This document shows, piece after piece, positions 1 to 6,831 of a stretch of DNA of 53,321 bases (within the stretch, counting starts at the first letter, position 1; every line of letters starts with the position of its first letter). The notes beneath the pieces were generated by a model. The model was given only the letters and a program-made list of their open reading frames with translations, was not told the origin of the DNA and searched no databases. The position numbers and the translations under genes are program-made. The DNA is from a virus, in the IMG/VR virus record IMGVR_UViG_3300047470_000144, positions 1 through 53,321 of that record. One strand, written 5' to 3'.

Positions 1-127
1 GGGGTGGGGTTGTGCGTTTCATGGCTGCATACCTTCGTCGGCGATGCTTTGTAGGCTGTCCATCTCGAGCCAATGCGTCAGGCACTGGATCATTCGATCC
101 GCCTCATCAAACGCGACTACCTGCCCA
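1..127. repeat. Terminal direct repeat, left copy
   Basis: Identical to 53195-53321. The copy cuts through small minus-strand genes that read continuously only when the two ends are joined, so the ends are an artefact of linearising a circular or permuted genome rather than a biological terminus. A length of exactly 127 fits the largest k-mer of a common short-read assembler (inference). Confidence 0.95.
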
Positions 128-311
128 GTTCATTCGGTCTTGAGGACTTAATCGGTGCCGCGTACCAAACGTGGCTCATGCGTCCCATGCGGTCCCTTGC
201 TTTCAAGTTGTTTGTTACCAGTACTGCCGGTGTGGTCTTGACGCTTGGGTCGTCGAGCGCAGCGTTCTCAGCTGGCCAGCGCTCAGTAAAAGCAATCCAT
301 GTCGGCTTCAT
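117..311 (-). CDS. Small hypothetical protein, leftward operon
   Basis: A 64-residue protein beginning MKPTWIAF. The start is set by a strong GGAGGTGA ribosome site just before the ATG at 311; a GTG one codon upstream sits too close to that site. No family is recognised. It lies directly downstream of a terminator on the same strand (333-359), so expression from pL would need antitermination or read-through. The gene ends inside the terminal repeat and is followed by the small genes now placed at the far right end of the window. Confidence 0.6.
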   Translation of the reverse strand: MKPTWIAFTERWPAENAALDDPSVKTTPAVLVTNNLKARDRMGRMSHVWYAAPIKSSRPNELGR

Positions 312-332
312 CACTCACCTCCAACCGCGAAA

Positions 333-359
333 TAAAAAGCCCGACCTAAGCCGGGCTTT
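333..359 (-). terminator. Intrinsic terminator in leftward operon
   Basis: An 8-bp stem AAAGCCCG/CGGGCTTT with an 8-base loop, followed on the minus strand by TTTTTA. It stands between the pL-proximal genes and the long train of leftward genes, like the tL terminators of lambda that are overcome by N. Confidence 0.75.
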
Positions 360-423
360 ATTCCTGAAGTAGACCTCCCTACGTCAGGGGATGTTTGCCT
401 CCTGCTGGAGGGCTTGGCTTGAG

Positions 424-432
424 TTATTTCAT
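424..432 (-). other. Possible two-codon minigene (ATG AAA TAA)
   Basis: On the minus strand an AGGAG ribosome site (441-445) is followed eight bases later by ATG AAA TAA. Two further strong ribosome-site-like sequences, AGGAGG and GGGAGG, lie within the next 75 bases without an open frame. The stretch 360-684 otherwise holds no gene I can support. Lambda bar minigenes (ATG ATA TAA) have the same form; function here is unproven. Confidence 0.25.
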
Positions 433-684
433 GGTCGTATCTCCTGTAGAACGCGCCGTTGGCATCTTGGCGGGCGCTCGCCGCTCTTAGGTTCACAAAT
501 ATGCAGATGCCCGGCGCTGATCTCCGGGTTGAGAGCCATGCCGCGGTCAGCGCCTTTCGGCTACCGCAATATCAGTTATTACGAGCCGGTACCGCGCGGG
601 CATAAAATAGTACTTAGCCGGTCAGCGCTCACTCTCGGAACTGTTAGTTTTCAAACCTGCCCATCAGCCTGGGCGTGCATCTGC

Positions 685-764
685 ATCGGGGTGTGATCTG
701 ACCCAATCTGCCCAGCAGGGAGCATCGAGCCCTGAAGTTCATCGCAACCAGATCACACTCCGAT
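685..764 (-). ncRNA. Structured RNA-like element, copy 1
   Basis: Two 16-base arms, 685-700 and 749-764, are complementary except for one G-T pair and enclose 48 bases. The same arms, base for base, enclose the related element at 1270-1383. The interiors also share blocks: on the plus strand CCAATC, then GCATCGA and GTTCAT. A 46-codon frame starting MVMERSVS runs through this copy on the minus strand, but copy 2 has no clear equivalent start, so a shared RNA or DNA structure is more likely than a protein. Function is unknown. Confidence 0.5.
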
Positions 765-830
765 ACAGACCTCTCCATCACCATGGAGATATCAGGCCAT
801 TTTCGTCTGGCAAGACGTGTACGGAGAGGG

Positions 831-1079
831 TTACTGCGCAGCCTTTGCGATGGCTGCATCAATGTATTCGTCGAGCAGGTTCTGGGTGCCGATCGCATGC
901 ATTTCTAGCGACACTTCAGAGCTGGCGCTGCGCACAAACAAGTAGCGGGCGGCATTTACCTTGAGTTCGTCACGCTCAGCAATCAGCTCCTTGACTTTCG
1001 CTTTAAGCTGAATGTTCTGCATATACATCGCGCCTTGCGCTTTCTGCGGCATGCTCATTGAGATAGTTACGTCGCTCAT
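831..1079 (-). CDS. Small coiled-coil hypothetical protein
   Basis: An 82-residue protein starting MSDVTISM, with a charged helical middle (about residues 25-45, LKAKVKELIAERDELK) that should form a coiled coil. A GGAGT ribosome site lies eight bases before the ATG. Related short proteins are common in Pseudomonas prophages, with no known role. It sits between the two copies of the structured repeat, within the pL transcript. Confidence 0.75.
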   Translation of the reverse strand: MSDVTISMSMPQKAQGAMYMQNIQLKAKVKELIAERDELKVNAARYLFVRSASSEVSLEMHAIGTQNLLDEYIDAAIAKAAQ

Positions 1080-1269
1080 CGTCTTACTCCATCTACAGGG
1101 CTTTCGAATGCCTCCCGGGGTGTGAGAGGCATTTGTAAAGCCAGATGGCCAGCCTGAATCAGCAGGAATCCATCTGATATCCGGTCGCTCTCTACTGGAG
1201 GCAGCGACTGGGTGTTGCGTCAGTCATCGATGTAGGTGGCCTCGTTGCGAGGAGTGTTGCTTCGTCCAC
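1080..1269 (-). other. Non-coding, hairpin-rich intergenic stretch
   Basis: No gene is supported here. Several inverted repeats can be seen: AATGCCTC/GAGGCATT around 1107-1132, AGATGG/CCATCT around 1144-1176, and GTCGCT/AGCGAC around 1184-1208 with an inner CTC/GAG. Together with the element at 1270-1383, they give nearly 400 bases of transcribed, strongly structured, apparently untranslated sequence between two genes. Confidence 0.4.
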
Positions 1270-1383
1270 ATCGGGGTGTGATCTGGCAGGTGCCAATCCC
1301 TGCATCGACCCGAGTTCATTCCTCCGGGCCTCGCTGGATAGAAGCTGTGCTGCTTGGCGGCAGGATTCAGATCACACTCCGAT
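1270..1383 (-). ncRNA. Structured RNA-like element, copy 2
   Basis: Arms at 1270-1285 and 1368-1383 are identical to those at 685-700 and 749-764 and pair over 16 positions with one G-T. The enclosed 82 bases share the CCAATC, GCATCGA and GTTCAT blocks with copy 1 but carry about 34 extra bases. Each arm holds TGTGATCT or AGATCACA, the half-sites of a CRP/Vfr-type palindrome, here held far apart. The function is not known. Confidence 0.5.
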
Positions 1384-1470
1384 GCGCTCTCATAGAGAGG
1401 ATCGGGCAGTTAACGACATGCTGTCGTGGCGCAGGTCCATGCATTCCGTTTCAATCGCTGCTACTGACAG

Positions 1471-1686
1471 CTACGCGGACTGCAGTGGGACCTGATCCTC
1501 TTTCAGCATCAAGTCGTGCTCAATGCAGAACTGGATTTCTGCGTCGTAACCAGCGCGATTCAGAACCTGCTGACCGTTCTGGTCGTAGATAGCTCGGTGG
1601 TGGCCGGCGCCGCTCCTGCTAGCCGTTCGCTCAACCGCATACCCGTGACGCTGGAAACAACCGTTTGGGCTGTTTGGGTTTGGCAT
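1471..1686 (-). CDS. Small hypothetical protein, first gene of pL operon
   Basis: A 71-residue protein starting MPNPNSPNG, with GAGGG seven bases upstream of the ATG. A longer frame from a GTG at 1773 exists but lacks a ribosome site. No recognised domain. It is the first well-supported gene after pL, the position of the antiterminator N in lambda, but it lacks the arginine-rich N-terminus of N, so that role is only a positional suggestion. Confidence 0.65.
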   Translation of the reverse strand: MPNPNSPNGCFQRHGYAVERTASRSGAGHHRAIYDQNGQQVLNRAGYDAEIQFCIEHDLMLKEDQVPLQSA

Positions 1687-2007
1687 CGTCTTGCCCTCGT
1701 TCGATTTTCCGGATGCGCCTGTTGCCAAGCGCATCGAGGAAATCTGTTTGTCTCTCAGGCCCGGCTCGCTCACACCGGATCACGCTTCCCACATCGCTCG
1801 GGGCCTGCGTGCCACTTGGATGACAGCTTCAGGGCTGTCACACCTGATCGCAGCCATCTCACTTGGGTGGTGGCTGGCCTGCTATGCCTGCAGGCTCGGC
1901 GGTCTATCGATGTTAAAGAGCGTTCGGCTTGTGCCAGGCATCGCTGCCTTGTTGCGGCGGGGCTTCTTCAGTCCCTCTGAACTCTGTGTTAGCCGTTCAT
2001 GGCTATA
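1687..2007 (-). other. Leader of the leftward transcript
   Basis: About 320 bases downstream of pL without a convincing gene. It contains only very short frames on the minus strand, for example 19 codons starting MPGTSRTL and 25 codons starting MAAIRCDS, none with a good ribosome site. This is where a nut-like antitermination site would be expected; I cannot identify one by eye. Confidence 0.35.
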
Positions 2008-2078
2008 AAAGTATGCGTATACGGATAATGCGTCAAGCCATATTCGACTATTTTTTCAAAAATATTCGTATGAGGTTT
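2008..2078 (-). promoter_or_regulatory. Leftward early promoter pL with operators OL
   Basis: On the minus strand TTGACG (2031-2036) and TACTTT (2008-2013) are 17 bases apart. The spacer holds the palindromic operator TATnCGTATACGnATA at 2012-2027. A second operator-like match, TATTCGTATGAGGTTT, lies at 2063-2078 and a half-site at 2041-2046. The promoter core is nearly the same sequence as pR, so one repressor would control both. Confidence 0.75.
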
Positions 2079-2090
2079 TCCGCAGGCGAC

Positions 2091-2114
2091 AAAAAGCCCG
2101 CTCACGGCGGGCTT
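2091..2114 (-). terminator. Terminator of the repressor gene
   Basis: An 8-bp stem AAGCCCGC/GCGGGCTT with a short loop and five T residues on the minus strand, starting 15 bases after the repressor stop codon. It separates the repressor transcript from pL. Confidence 0.8.
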
Positions 2115-2129
2115 CGTTGGAGGATTACC

Positions 2130-2798
2130 TTACCGGCGACGCAACCATGAGCCGGTTACAACTCCGCAGATCTTCGTTCCTTCCGGCATTTCCAGGATGC
2201 GGTTCGGGAAATCTGGGTTGAGCGCGAGCAGAAAAGTGCCTTCTTCCGTGATCTGCAGTCGCTTGAAAGTCGTCTTCCTGTCTGGATCTGGGGTCCTGAC
2301 CACGATGTCGCTGTTGTGACGTGCTTCTATTTCTGGATCAACGAGAATTATTTCACCATCCCTGTACTCCGGCCACATACTTAATCCGTTTATCTGAAGG
2401 CAGAAGGAGCTGGAGCTGTGCGCATACGGGCACTGGAGCCATTCCTCGGCATCGTTTGTTATAAGTAGATCAATAGAGTCATCGAGCATCCCGGCGGTCA
2501 CCCATGAGATCAGAGGAACTGGGTCATACAATCCATGCCCAGCACTGACATTTGAGTCCTTACCTTTTATACGGTCAATTAGACCTCCGTCCAGCAAGTC
2601 CTGCGCATCGAGTTTGAAAGCTTTCGCCAAGCTGGAGACTGTCGTGATACCCGGGTCTGATTCCTCTCGCAATGTCCGTCCGATGGTCGGCTGACCAATT
2701 CCAGATTTCGATGCAAGCTTCTGCTGGGTGTCCAAGTTTGGATTCCCAGCCATCAAGAATTTCAAGTTGTTCGCCAGTATCTGCCTGATTGAAAGCAT
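2130..2798 (-). CDS. CI-like repressor, S24 autoprotease family
   Basis: Maintains lysogeny by binding operators at OR and OL. Numbered from a GTG three codons upstream, an N-terminal helix-turn-helix covers about residues 5-70. The linker carries the Ala105-Gly106 cleavage site (WVTAGM). The C-terminal peptidase S24 domain has the nucleophile Ser143 (NGLSMWPEYRDG) and Lys182 (TTFKRLQ). RecA-stimulated self-cleavage is therefore expected on DNA damage (family knowledge). The ATG at 2798 is chosen because AGGTG lies eight bases upstream. It is divergent from the Cro-like gene, with three operators between them. Confidence 0.92.
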   Translation of the reverse strand: MLSIRQILANNLKFLMAGNPNLDTQQKLASKSGIGQPTIGRTLREESDPGITTVSSLAKAFKLDAQDLLDGGLIDRIKGKDSNVSAGHGLYDPVPLISWVTAGMLDDSIDLLITNDAEEWLQCPYAHSSSSFCLQINGLSMWPEYRDGEIILVDPEIEARHNSDIVVRTPDPDRKTTFKRLQITEEGTFLLALNPDFPNRILEMPEGTKICGVVTGSWLRRR

Positions 2799-2811
2799 CG
2801 TAGTCACACCT

Positions 2812-2888
2812 GATTCGTATCTGGCTTAGGATCGCATTAAGCAATAGTCGTTTGCGGCTTGACCGCATTATTCGTATACGGCTAGGAT
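2812..2888. promoter_or_regulatory. Operator region OR with pR and pRM
   Basis: Three related 16-base sites lie at 2812-2827, 2845-2860 and 2869-2884. The last is TATTCGTATACGGCTA, the best palindrome. pR is TTGACC (2859-2864) and TAGGAT (2883-2888), so the two right-hand operators overlap its -35 and -10. The site nearest the repressor start would control pRM, which has no strong consensus. This matches the lambda OR1-OR2-OR3 plan. Confidence 0.8.
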
Positions 2889-2919
2889 ATGCGTGAACGA
2901 CTCATAAAAGGCTTCCACC

Positions 2920-3129
2920 ATGTCCGCAGCCAACTTCCAAAACGATTTGCTCGGCTTCATCAAGGACGAGCTCCTCAGCCGCCGTGGTGAATGGCGGGAG
3001 ATCAGCGAGGCCGCACAGGTCCCGTATTTCACCATGAGCAAGATTTCCAACGGGGCCACCAAGGATCCCCGCATCAGCTCCGTCCAGGCGCTGACCAACT
3101 ACTTCCTGCAGCACCCAAAAGCCGCATAA
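2920..3129 (+). CDS. Cro-like regulator
   Basis: A 69-residue protein, the first gene after pR, divergent from the repressor. Residues about 24-48 (REISEAAQVPYFTMSKISNG) form a helix-turn-helix of the lambda-repressor type. By position and size it should be the Cro equivalent, shutting down pRM and tuning early transcription. The ribosome site is weak (AAGG eight bases upstream). Confidence 0.8.
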   Translation: MSAANFQNDLLGFIKDELLSRRGEWREISEAAQVPYFTMSKISNGATKDPRISSVQALTNYFLQHPKAA

Positions 3130-3164
3130 CCGATTTCATTTCTGAAGCCAGGAGCAACACCGAT

Positions 3165-3356
3165 ATGTACGACAACAACCGTCACCTGAAGGATCGGGAA
3201 ATCAAGTCTCGTTATGACGACGAGACATACGAAGCGCTGAAAGCCGTAGCACGCCTACACAAGCTTCAGCTCGCCGTCTTCGTGCGCATGTGCGTCGAGG
3301 AAAAGCTGGAGAGCATCGTGGAACAGGATGTTACCGCTCAACGCAACATGGGCTGA
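3165..3356 (+). CDS. Small ribbon-helix-helix-like protein
   Basis: A 63-residue protein starting MYDNNRHL. The pattern of a short strand followed by two helices (YDDETYEALKAVARL, then VFVRMCVEEKLE) resembles Arc/CopG-type DNA-binding proteins. AGGAG lies ten bases before the ATG. It occupies the place of cII in lambda but is not a CII homologue by eye. A second protein of similar pattern follows at once. Confidence 0.65.
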   Translation: MYDNNRHLKDREIKSRYDDETYEALKAVARLHKLQLAVFVRMCVEEKLESIVEQDVTAQRNMG

Positions 3357-3376
3357 AGTCCCTGAAGGAGCACTCC

Positions 3377-3625
3377 GTGCCTGAAAACATGATCTGCCAT
3401 GGGATCGATGGGCAGCTCTACGAAAAGCTCGAGCGACTGGCAAAGCAAGAAGGAATTACGCCAGAGGAATACGCCGCACGCTTGTGTAGAGAAGCGCTGA
3501 TCGAGAAGACCAGGCCAAAGGGAGCGCGAAAGATTCGACTCCTACCAGTAACAAAACGAGACCCGCTGCGGGACTCAATAGGGCCTGAAAAGGCAAAGGG
3601 AGGGACTGATGAAGACCTCGAATAG
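3377..3625 (+). CDS. Second small ribbon-helix-helix-like protein
   Basis: An 82-residue protein with GTG start at 3377, supported by GAAGGAG seven bases upstream. The N-terminal half (YEKLERLAKQEGITPEEYAA) has the same helix-helix layout as the preceding gene, suggesting a tandem pair of DNA-binding proteins. The C-terminal half is basic (EKTRPKGARKIRLLPVTKR) and could contact nucleic acid. A terminator follows 28 bases later. Confidence 0.6.
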   Translation: MPENMICHGIDGQLYEKLERLAKQEGITPEEYAARLCREALIEKTRPKGARKIRLLPVTKRDPLRDSIGPEKAKGGTDEDLE

Positions 3626-3652
3626 CTGGACCACCAAATCGGACGCGAAAAA

Positions 3653-3678
3653 AAACCGGGGCGCAATCCCGGTTTCTT
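3653..3678 (+). terminator. Early terminator, tR1-like position
   Basis: An 8-bp stem AAACCGGG/CCCGGTTT with a 7-base loop followed by CTTTC. The T-tract is short, so it may be leaky or work with Rho. Like lambda tR1 it lies between the first regulators and the replication genes. Confidence 0.55.
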
Positions 3679-3712
3679 TCACATCGCTTTGCACAACGTT
3701 CTGGAGCGAATA

Positions 3713-3904
3713 ATGACCAATCTCGATACCAGCGTCAACCCCCCGGTATTTACCTCGCACGCCGTGAGCTTTCACCAGCACGCCGCGATGTATGCCGCCC
3801 GCATGATCCGCTTCCAATACACCAAAGACTCCAAGACCAAGTTCCGCCGTGAATGCCTCCAGCACCTGAAGGCATCCCTGTCGCATGAAGGGGAATCGGC
3901 ATGA
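3713..3904 (+). CDS. Small hypothetical protein
   Basis: A 63-residue protein starting MTNLDTSV, with GGAG seven bases upstream. The C-terminal half is basic and helical (MIRFQYTKDSKTKFRREC). The stop overlaps the start of the HNH gene by four bases, so the two are translationally coupled. No family is recognised. Confidence 0.65.
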   Translation: MTNLDTSVNPPVFTSHAVSFHQHAAMYAARMIRFQYTKDSKTKFRRECLQHLKASLSHEGESA

Positions 3905-4302
3905 ACACCGAACATGATATTGCTGCCGCCATTGCTATGGAACGCGCAGCATTCCAATGCTTCCGTTCTTTCCTTGAAGAGAACCGTGACCTTCTTTCTA
4001 TTGTCGCCGCCCAGGGTGACGGCGAGTGCGGCGAACTGCTTGAGGTGATGAAAAGGATCCTCCTTGATCAGCATGGGAAGCCAGTTGTCACTTATCGGAA
4101 GAAAAAAATAAGCGCCTCCCTACGCACGGCTGTCTTCGAGCGCGACATGTACCGCTGCCGGATATGTGCTGATCATCGCGATTTGTGCGCTGACCATATC
4201 CACCCGGAATCTCTCGGCGGCGCTACATCGTTCGAGAATCTGCAGACACTGTGTCGCTCATGCAACTCCACGAAAGGCGCAAAAGTGGAGTTCGCCGCAT
4301 GA
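3901..4302 (+). CDS. HNH endonuclease-like protein
   Basis: A 133-residue protein. The C-terminal half is an HNH zinc-finger nuclease domain: two CxxC-type pairs (CRIC near residue 84 and CRSC near 120) flank ADHIHPESLGG. The N-terminal 65 residues are helical and unassigned. It overlaps the replication initiator start by four bases and shares its operon, so it is more likely an integral phage nuclease than a recent homing insertion, though this is not certain. Confidence 0.85.
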   Translation: MNTEHDIAAAIAMERAAFQCFRSFLEENRDLLSIVAAQGDGECGELLEVMKRILLDQHGKPVVTYRKKKISASLRTAVFERDMYRCRICADHRDLCADHIHPESLGGATSFENLQTLCRSCNSTKGAKVEFAA

Positions 4303-5045
4303 GCGATATCACACGCAAATTCAAAGGTGTCTGGATCCCTGCGGATATCTGGCTGGATCGTGGCTTATCAATCAACGAGAAGGTCATGTTGATGGAAATC
4401 GACAGCCTTCAAGATGACGTTCGCGGGTGCTATGCCTCCAACCAGCGGTTCGCAACATTCTTCGGCCTCTCCATCTCTCGGGTGTCAGAAATCATCAGCT
4501 CGCTTGCTTTAAAGGGGCTCGTTGAGATTGTGCAGATCCGCGAGGGAAAGCGTGTGATTGAGCGCCGAATCTTCGTAAAAAACCCCTTCGATAAACCGAA
4601 GACCCCTTCGGAAAACGCTTCGAACCCCTTCGGAAAAGGCGATGAACCCCCTTCGGAAAAGGCTCAGGAGAGGAATACAGGTCTTAGCAATACAGGGACT
4701 GAAGCGTCACCGAGTTCCTCGGCGACCCCAGCCGATGTCGATTCGGTACAGCACGAAAAGATTCGAGAGCTCTACAACTCGATCCTTGGAAGCAGCCTAT
4801 CTCGCTGCCTTGGTCTTACCGACAAGCACAGAAAGAAGATCCGCGCCTGCCACAACCTGAAGCTCGAAGGGAAGTTCGTCGTTCGCGAAGGAGGCCTCTC
4901 GTTCTGGGAAGGCCTATTTAACGACGTCCTTGATTGCCCGTTTCTGCTCGGCACCAACAACCGCGCGTGGGCTGCTGATTTCGAGTTCCTGACCACTGCC
5001 ACAAACATCCAGAAATTCATGGAGGGCAAATACGATGCTCGCTGA
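4299..5045 (+). CDS. Replication initiator, O-like, winged helix
   Basis: A 248-residue protein starting MSDITRKF. Residues about 10-85 form a helix-turn-helix or winged-helix domain (SNQRFATFFGLSISRVSEII) of the type found in phage replication proteins. The middle (95-125) is a low-complexity Pro/Lys/Glu linker encoded by the iterons. The C-terminal 80 residues probably bind the helicase. The gene overlaps the helicase gene by 11 bases. It should bind the iterons and load the phage helicase, as lambda O does with P and DnaB. Confidence 0.8.
   Translation: MSDITRKFKGVWIPADIWLDRGLSINEKVMLMEIDSLQDDVRGCYASNQRFATFFGLSISRVSEIISSLALKGLVEIVQIREGKRVIERRIFVKNPFDKPKTPSENASNPFGKGDEPPSEKAQERNTGLSNTGTEASPSSSATPADVDSVQHEKIRELYNSILGSSLSRCLGLTDKHRKKIRACHNLKLEGKFVVREGGLSFWEGLFNDVLDCPFLLGTNNRAWAADFEFLTTATNIQKFMEGKYDAR
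4581..4660. other. Probable replication origin: four iterons
   Basis: Four near-identical 15-16-base repeats of AACCCCTTCGGAAAA start at 4581, 4601, 4623 and 4645, that is, 20, 22 and 22 bases apart, close to two helical turns. They lie inside the initiator gene, as the four iterons of lambda lie inside O. Sequence immediately to the right is only mildly A+T-rich. Confidence 0.75.
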
Positions 5046-6435
5046 ACGCCCGTTGGTTGCAATGGAGGCCGAGCACGGCGTCCTCGGTGCCCTGATGCAC
5101 TCGCCTGATGAATGCGAAGTGATCGGCGCCTACCTTGATGTGTCGGACTTCAGTCAGGAGGACAACGGCGCCCTCTACGCGATGATCCTGGCCAGCCACT
5201 CGAAAAAAGTCGCTCCAGACCCGATTACTCTTTCGGAGATCCGCGCGGAGCTTCCAAGTGGCGACTCTACGCTCGTCTATGCCGCCGAGGTGATGCGCAA
5301 CGTTCCAAGCGCGGCCAACGGTAGGCATTACGCGAAAATCGTCGTAGAGCGCGCCAAGGCTCGTCGTATGTATGAGGTTGGGCAGCAGCTCATGGAGCTG
5401 GCAATGAGCGCCGGTAAAATCCCTGAGCAAGTTTCTCAGGCCCAAGCTCTCGTCATGGAGCTGAACTCCCGCGAAGACTCGCCAGACGTTGTGACCATGA
5501 AGGAAGCCCTCGGGCCTGTGTTCGAGGATATGCAGGATCGCATTGACGGCAAGCAGTTCATGGGGCTGGAGTTCGGCCTCGCCGATCTGGACAAGATCGT
5601 GAAGTGCCTGCGCCCGGGCAACCTTGCGATCATCGCGGGCCGGCCAGGGACTGGTAAGACCGTCTTGGGCATGGGCCTTGCTGACCGCGTCGCGACCAAG
5701 AAGAACGGTTCGTCGATGGTCTTCTCGTTGGAGATGCCCTACAAGGAGCTGGCAAAGCGTTCGCTCGCTTCCGAGTCTGGCGTCAGTCAGAACAAGATCG
5801 AAACGGGCGAGGCCATCCTCAACGATGAGTCGGCGGCGCGCATCACCTGCGCTGTTGCTGCTCTGTCCAAAGCCGACATTCGAATCTGCGATAAGGGCGG
5901 CCTGACGTTCTCACGCATCTGCAGCATCGCCAGATTCCAGCACCGCGCCAAGCCGCTGGACGTAATCGTCGTCGATTACCTCAGCCTGATCGCCACCGAC
6001 CCATCGGCCAAGTTGCAAAACCGGAACCTTGAACTCGGCTCGTACACCCGTGGCTTCAAAGCACTGGCGAAAGAACTGGGCATCCCGGTTGTGGTTCTCG
6101 CTCAGCTCAACCGTGGCATCGAGAACCGTACCGATCCGAAGCCGAAGATGTCGGACCTGCGCGACTCAGGCGAGATCGAGCAGGACGCTGACGTGATCAT
6201 CATGGCTCACCGCGACATGGACAGCGAGCGCGGCCAGAACGGCCTCACTGAGGTCGACGTCGTCAAGGTCCGCCACGCCAAGCCTGACTTCTGCGTTCTG
6301 CAATTCCAGGGCGAGTACGCCCGCTTCGTAAACGCTGCCGCCGCCGACTACGAGGACGTGCGTCAGCCCGCCCCTGCGCGCGAGCACCGACCATCCGCCC
6401 GCACGATGCTCGGCGTCGTCAAAGGAGTGCACTGA
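5035..6435 (+). CDS. DnaB-type replicative helicase
   Basis: A 466-residue protein. An N-terminal DnaB domain (about 8-110) is followed by a linker and a RecA-like ATPase domain. Walker A is GRPGTGKT at 202-209 and Walker B is DVIVVDYLSLI from 309. The QLNRGIENR and SGEIEQDADVI motifs near residues 360-390 are typical of DnaB. With its own helicase the phage would need no DnaB-loading P protein for that step. It overlaps the initiator gene, and TraR/DksA follows one base later. Confidence 0.95.
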   Translation: MLAERPLVAMEAEHGVLGALMHSPDECEVIGAYLDVSDFSQEDNGALYAMILASHSKKVAPDPITLSEIRAELPSGDSTLVYAAEVMRNVPSAANGRHYAKIVVERAKARRMYEVGQQLMELAMSAGKIPEQVSQAQALVMELNSREDSPDVVTMKEALGPVFEDMQDRIDGKQFMGLEFGLADLDKIVKCLRPGNLAIIAGRPGTGKTVLGMGLADRVATKKNGSSMVFSLEMPYKELAKRSLASESGVSQNKIETGEAILNDESAARITCAVAALSKADIRICDKGGLTFSRICSIARFQHRAKPLDVIVVDYLSLIATDPSAKLQNRNLELGSYTRGFKALAKELGIPVVVLAQLNRGIENRTDPKPKMSDLRDSGEIEQDADVIIMAHRDMDSERGQNGLTEVDVVKVRHAKPDFCVLQFQGEYARFVNAAAADYEDVRQPAPAREHRPSARTMLGVVKGVH

Positions 6436-6436
6436 T

Positions 6437-6655
6437 ATGGCTGACGAAATCGACATCGCGCAAGAGCGCATCGAGGCCGACATGGCCCAACGAATTGCTA
6501 CGCGCACCGTTTACACCGGCATCAGCGCCAAAGAGTGCGAGGAGTGCTCGGAAGAGATCCCTGAAGGCCGTCGCAATGCGGTCAAGGGCGTGAAGCTGTG
6601 CGTTGCCTGTGCTGAGCGGGCGGCGCTGGTGAAGCAGGGAGTGAGGCGGTTATGA
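6437..6655 (+). CDS. TraR/DksA-type zinc-finger protein
   Basis: A 72-residue protein with the C4 zinc motif CEEC (34-37) and CVAC (55-58) and the internal IPEGRRNAV stretch of phage and plasmid TraR proteins. The family binds the secondary channel of RNA polymerase and can mimic DksA with ppGpp, shifting host transcription. Here it is coupled to the replication genes. The start ATG follows the helicase stop by one base. Confidence 0.85.
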   Translation: MADEIDIAQERIEADMAQRIATRTVYTGISAKECEECSEEIPEGRRNAVKGVKLCVACAERAALVKQGVRRL

Positions 6656-6831
6656 CGGACCAATTCGATGTTACCGCAGGCCGGGCGCTTGCGGTTTTGT
6701 GGAGGCAATTCCGCAAGTGGGAGAACACGATCCCATGGCTGTTCAAAAACGGCACATTGAAACGCCTGTATCTCGCATCGAAATGCAAGGCCTTGATTGA
6801 GCATGACCGAATTTTGAGGGGCCAGCCATGA
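6652..6831 (+). CDS. Small basic hypothetical protein
   Basis: A 59-residue protein starting MTDQFDVT, overlapping its neighbours by four bases at both ends (ATGA junctions). It is rich in Lys, Arg and Trp (LWRQFRKWENTIPWLF). No family is recognised. The junctions and codon use support it as a real gene. Confidence 0.65.
   Translation: MTDQFDVTAGRALAVLWRQFRKWENTIPWLFKNGTLKRLYLASKCKALIEHDRILRGQP

Noticed and set aside
644-783. 46-codon frame MVMERSVS through the first structured element as a protein gene
   Set aside because: The second copy of the element has no start in the same frame, and conservation follows the paired arms. Not excluded, but RNA or DNA structure explains the pattern better.
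1516-2008. Plus-strand open frames of 105-154 codons left of the repressor
   Set aside because: They run against the pL operon and over the pL leader, and lack ribosome sites.
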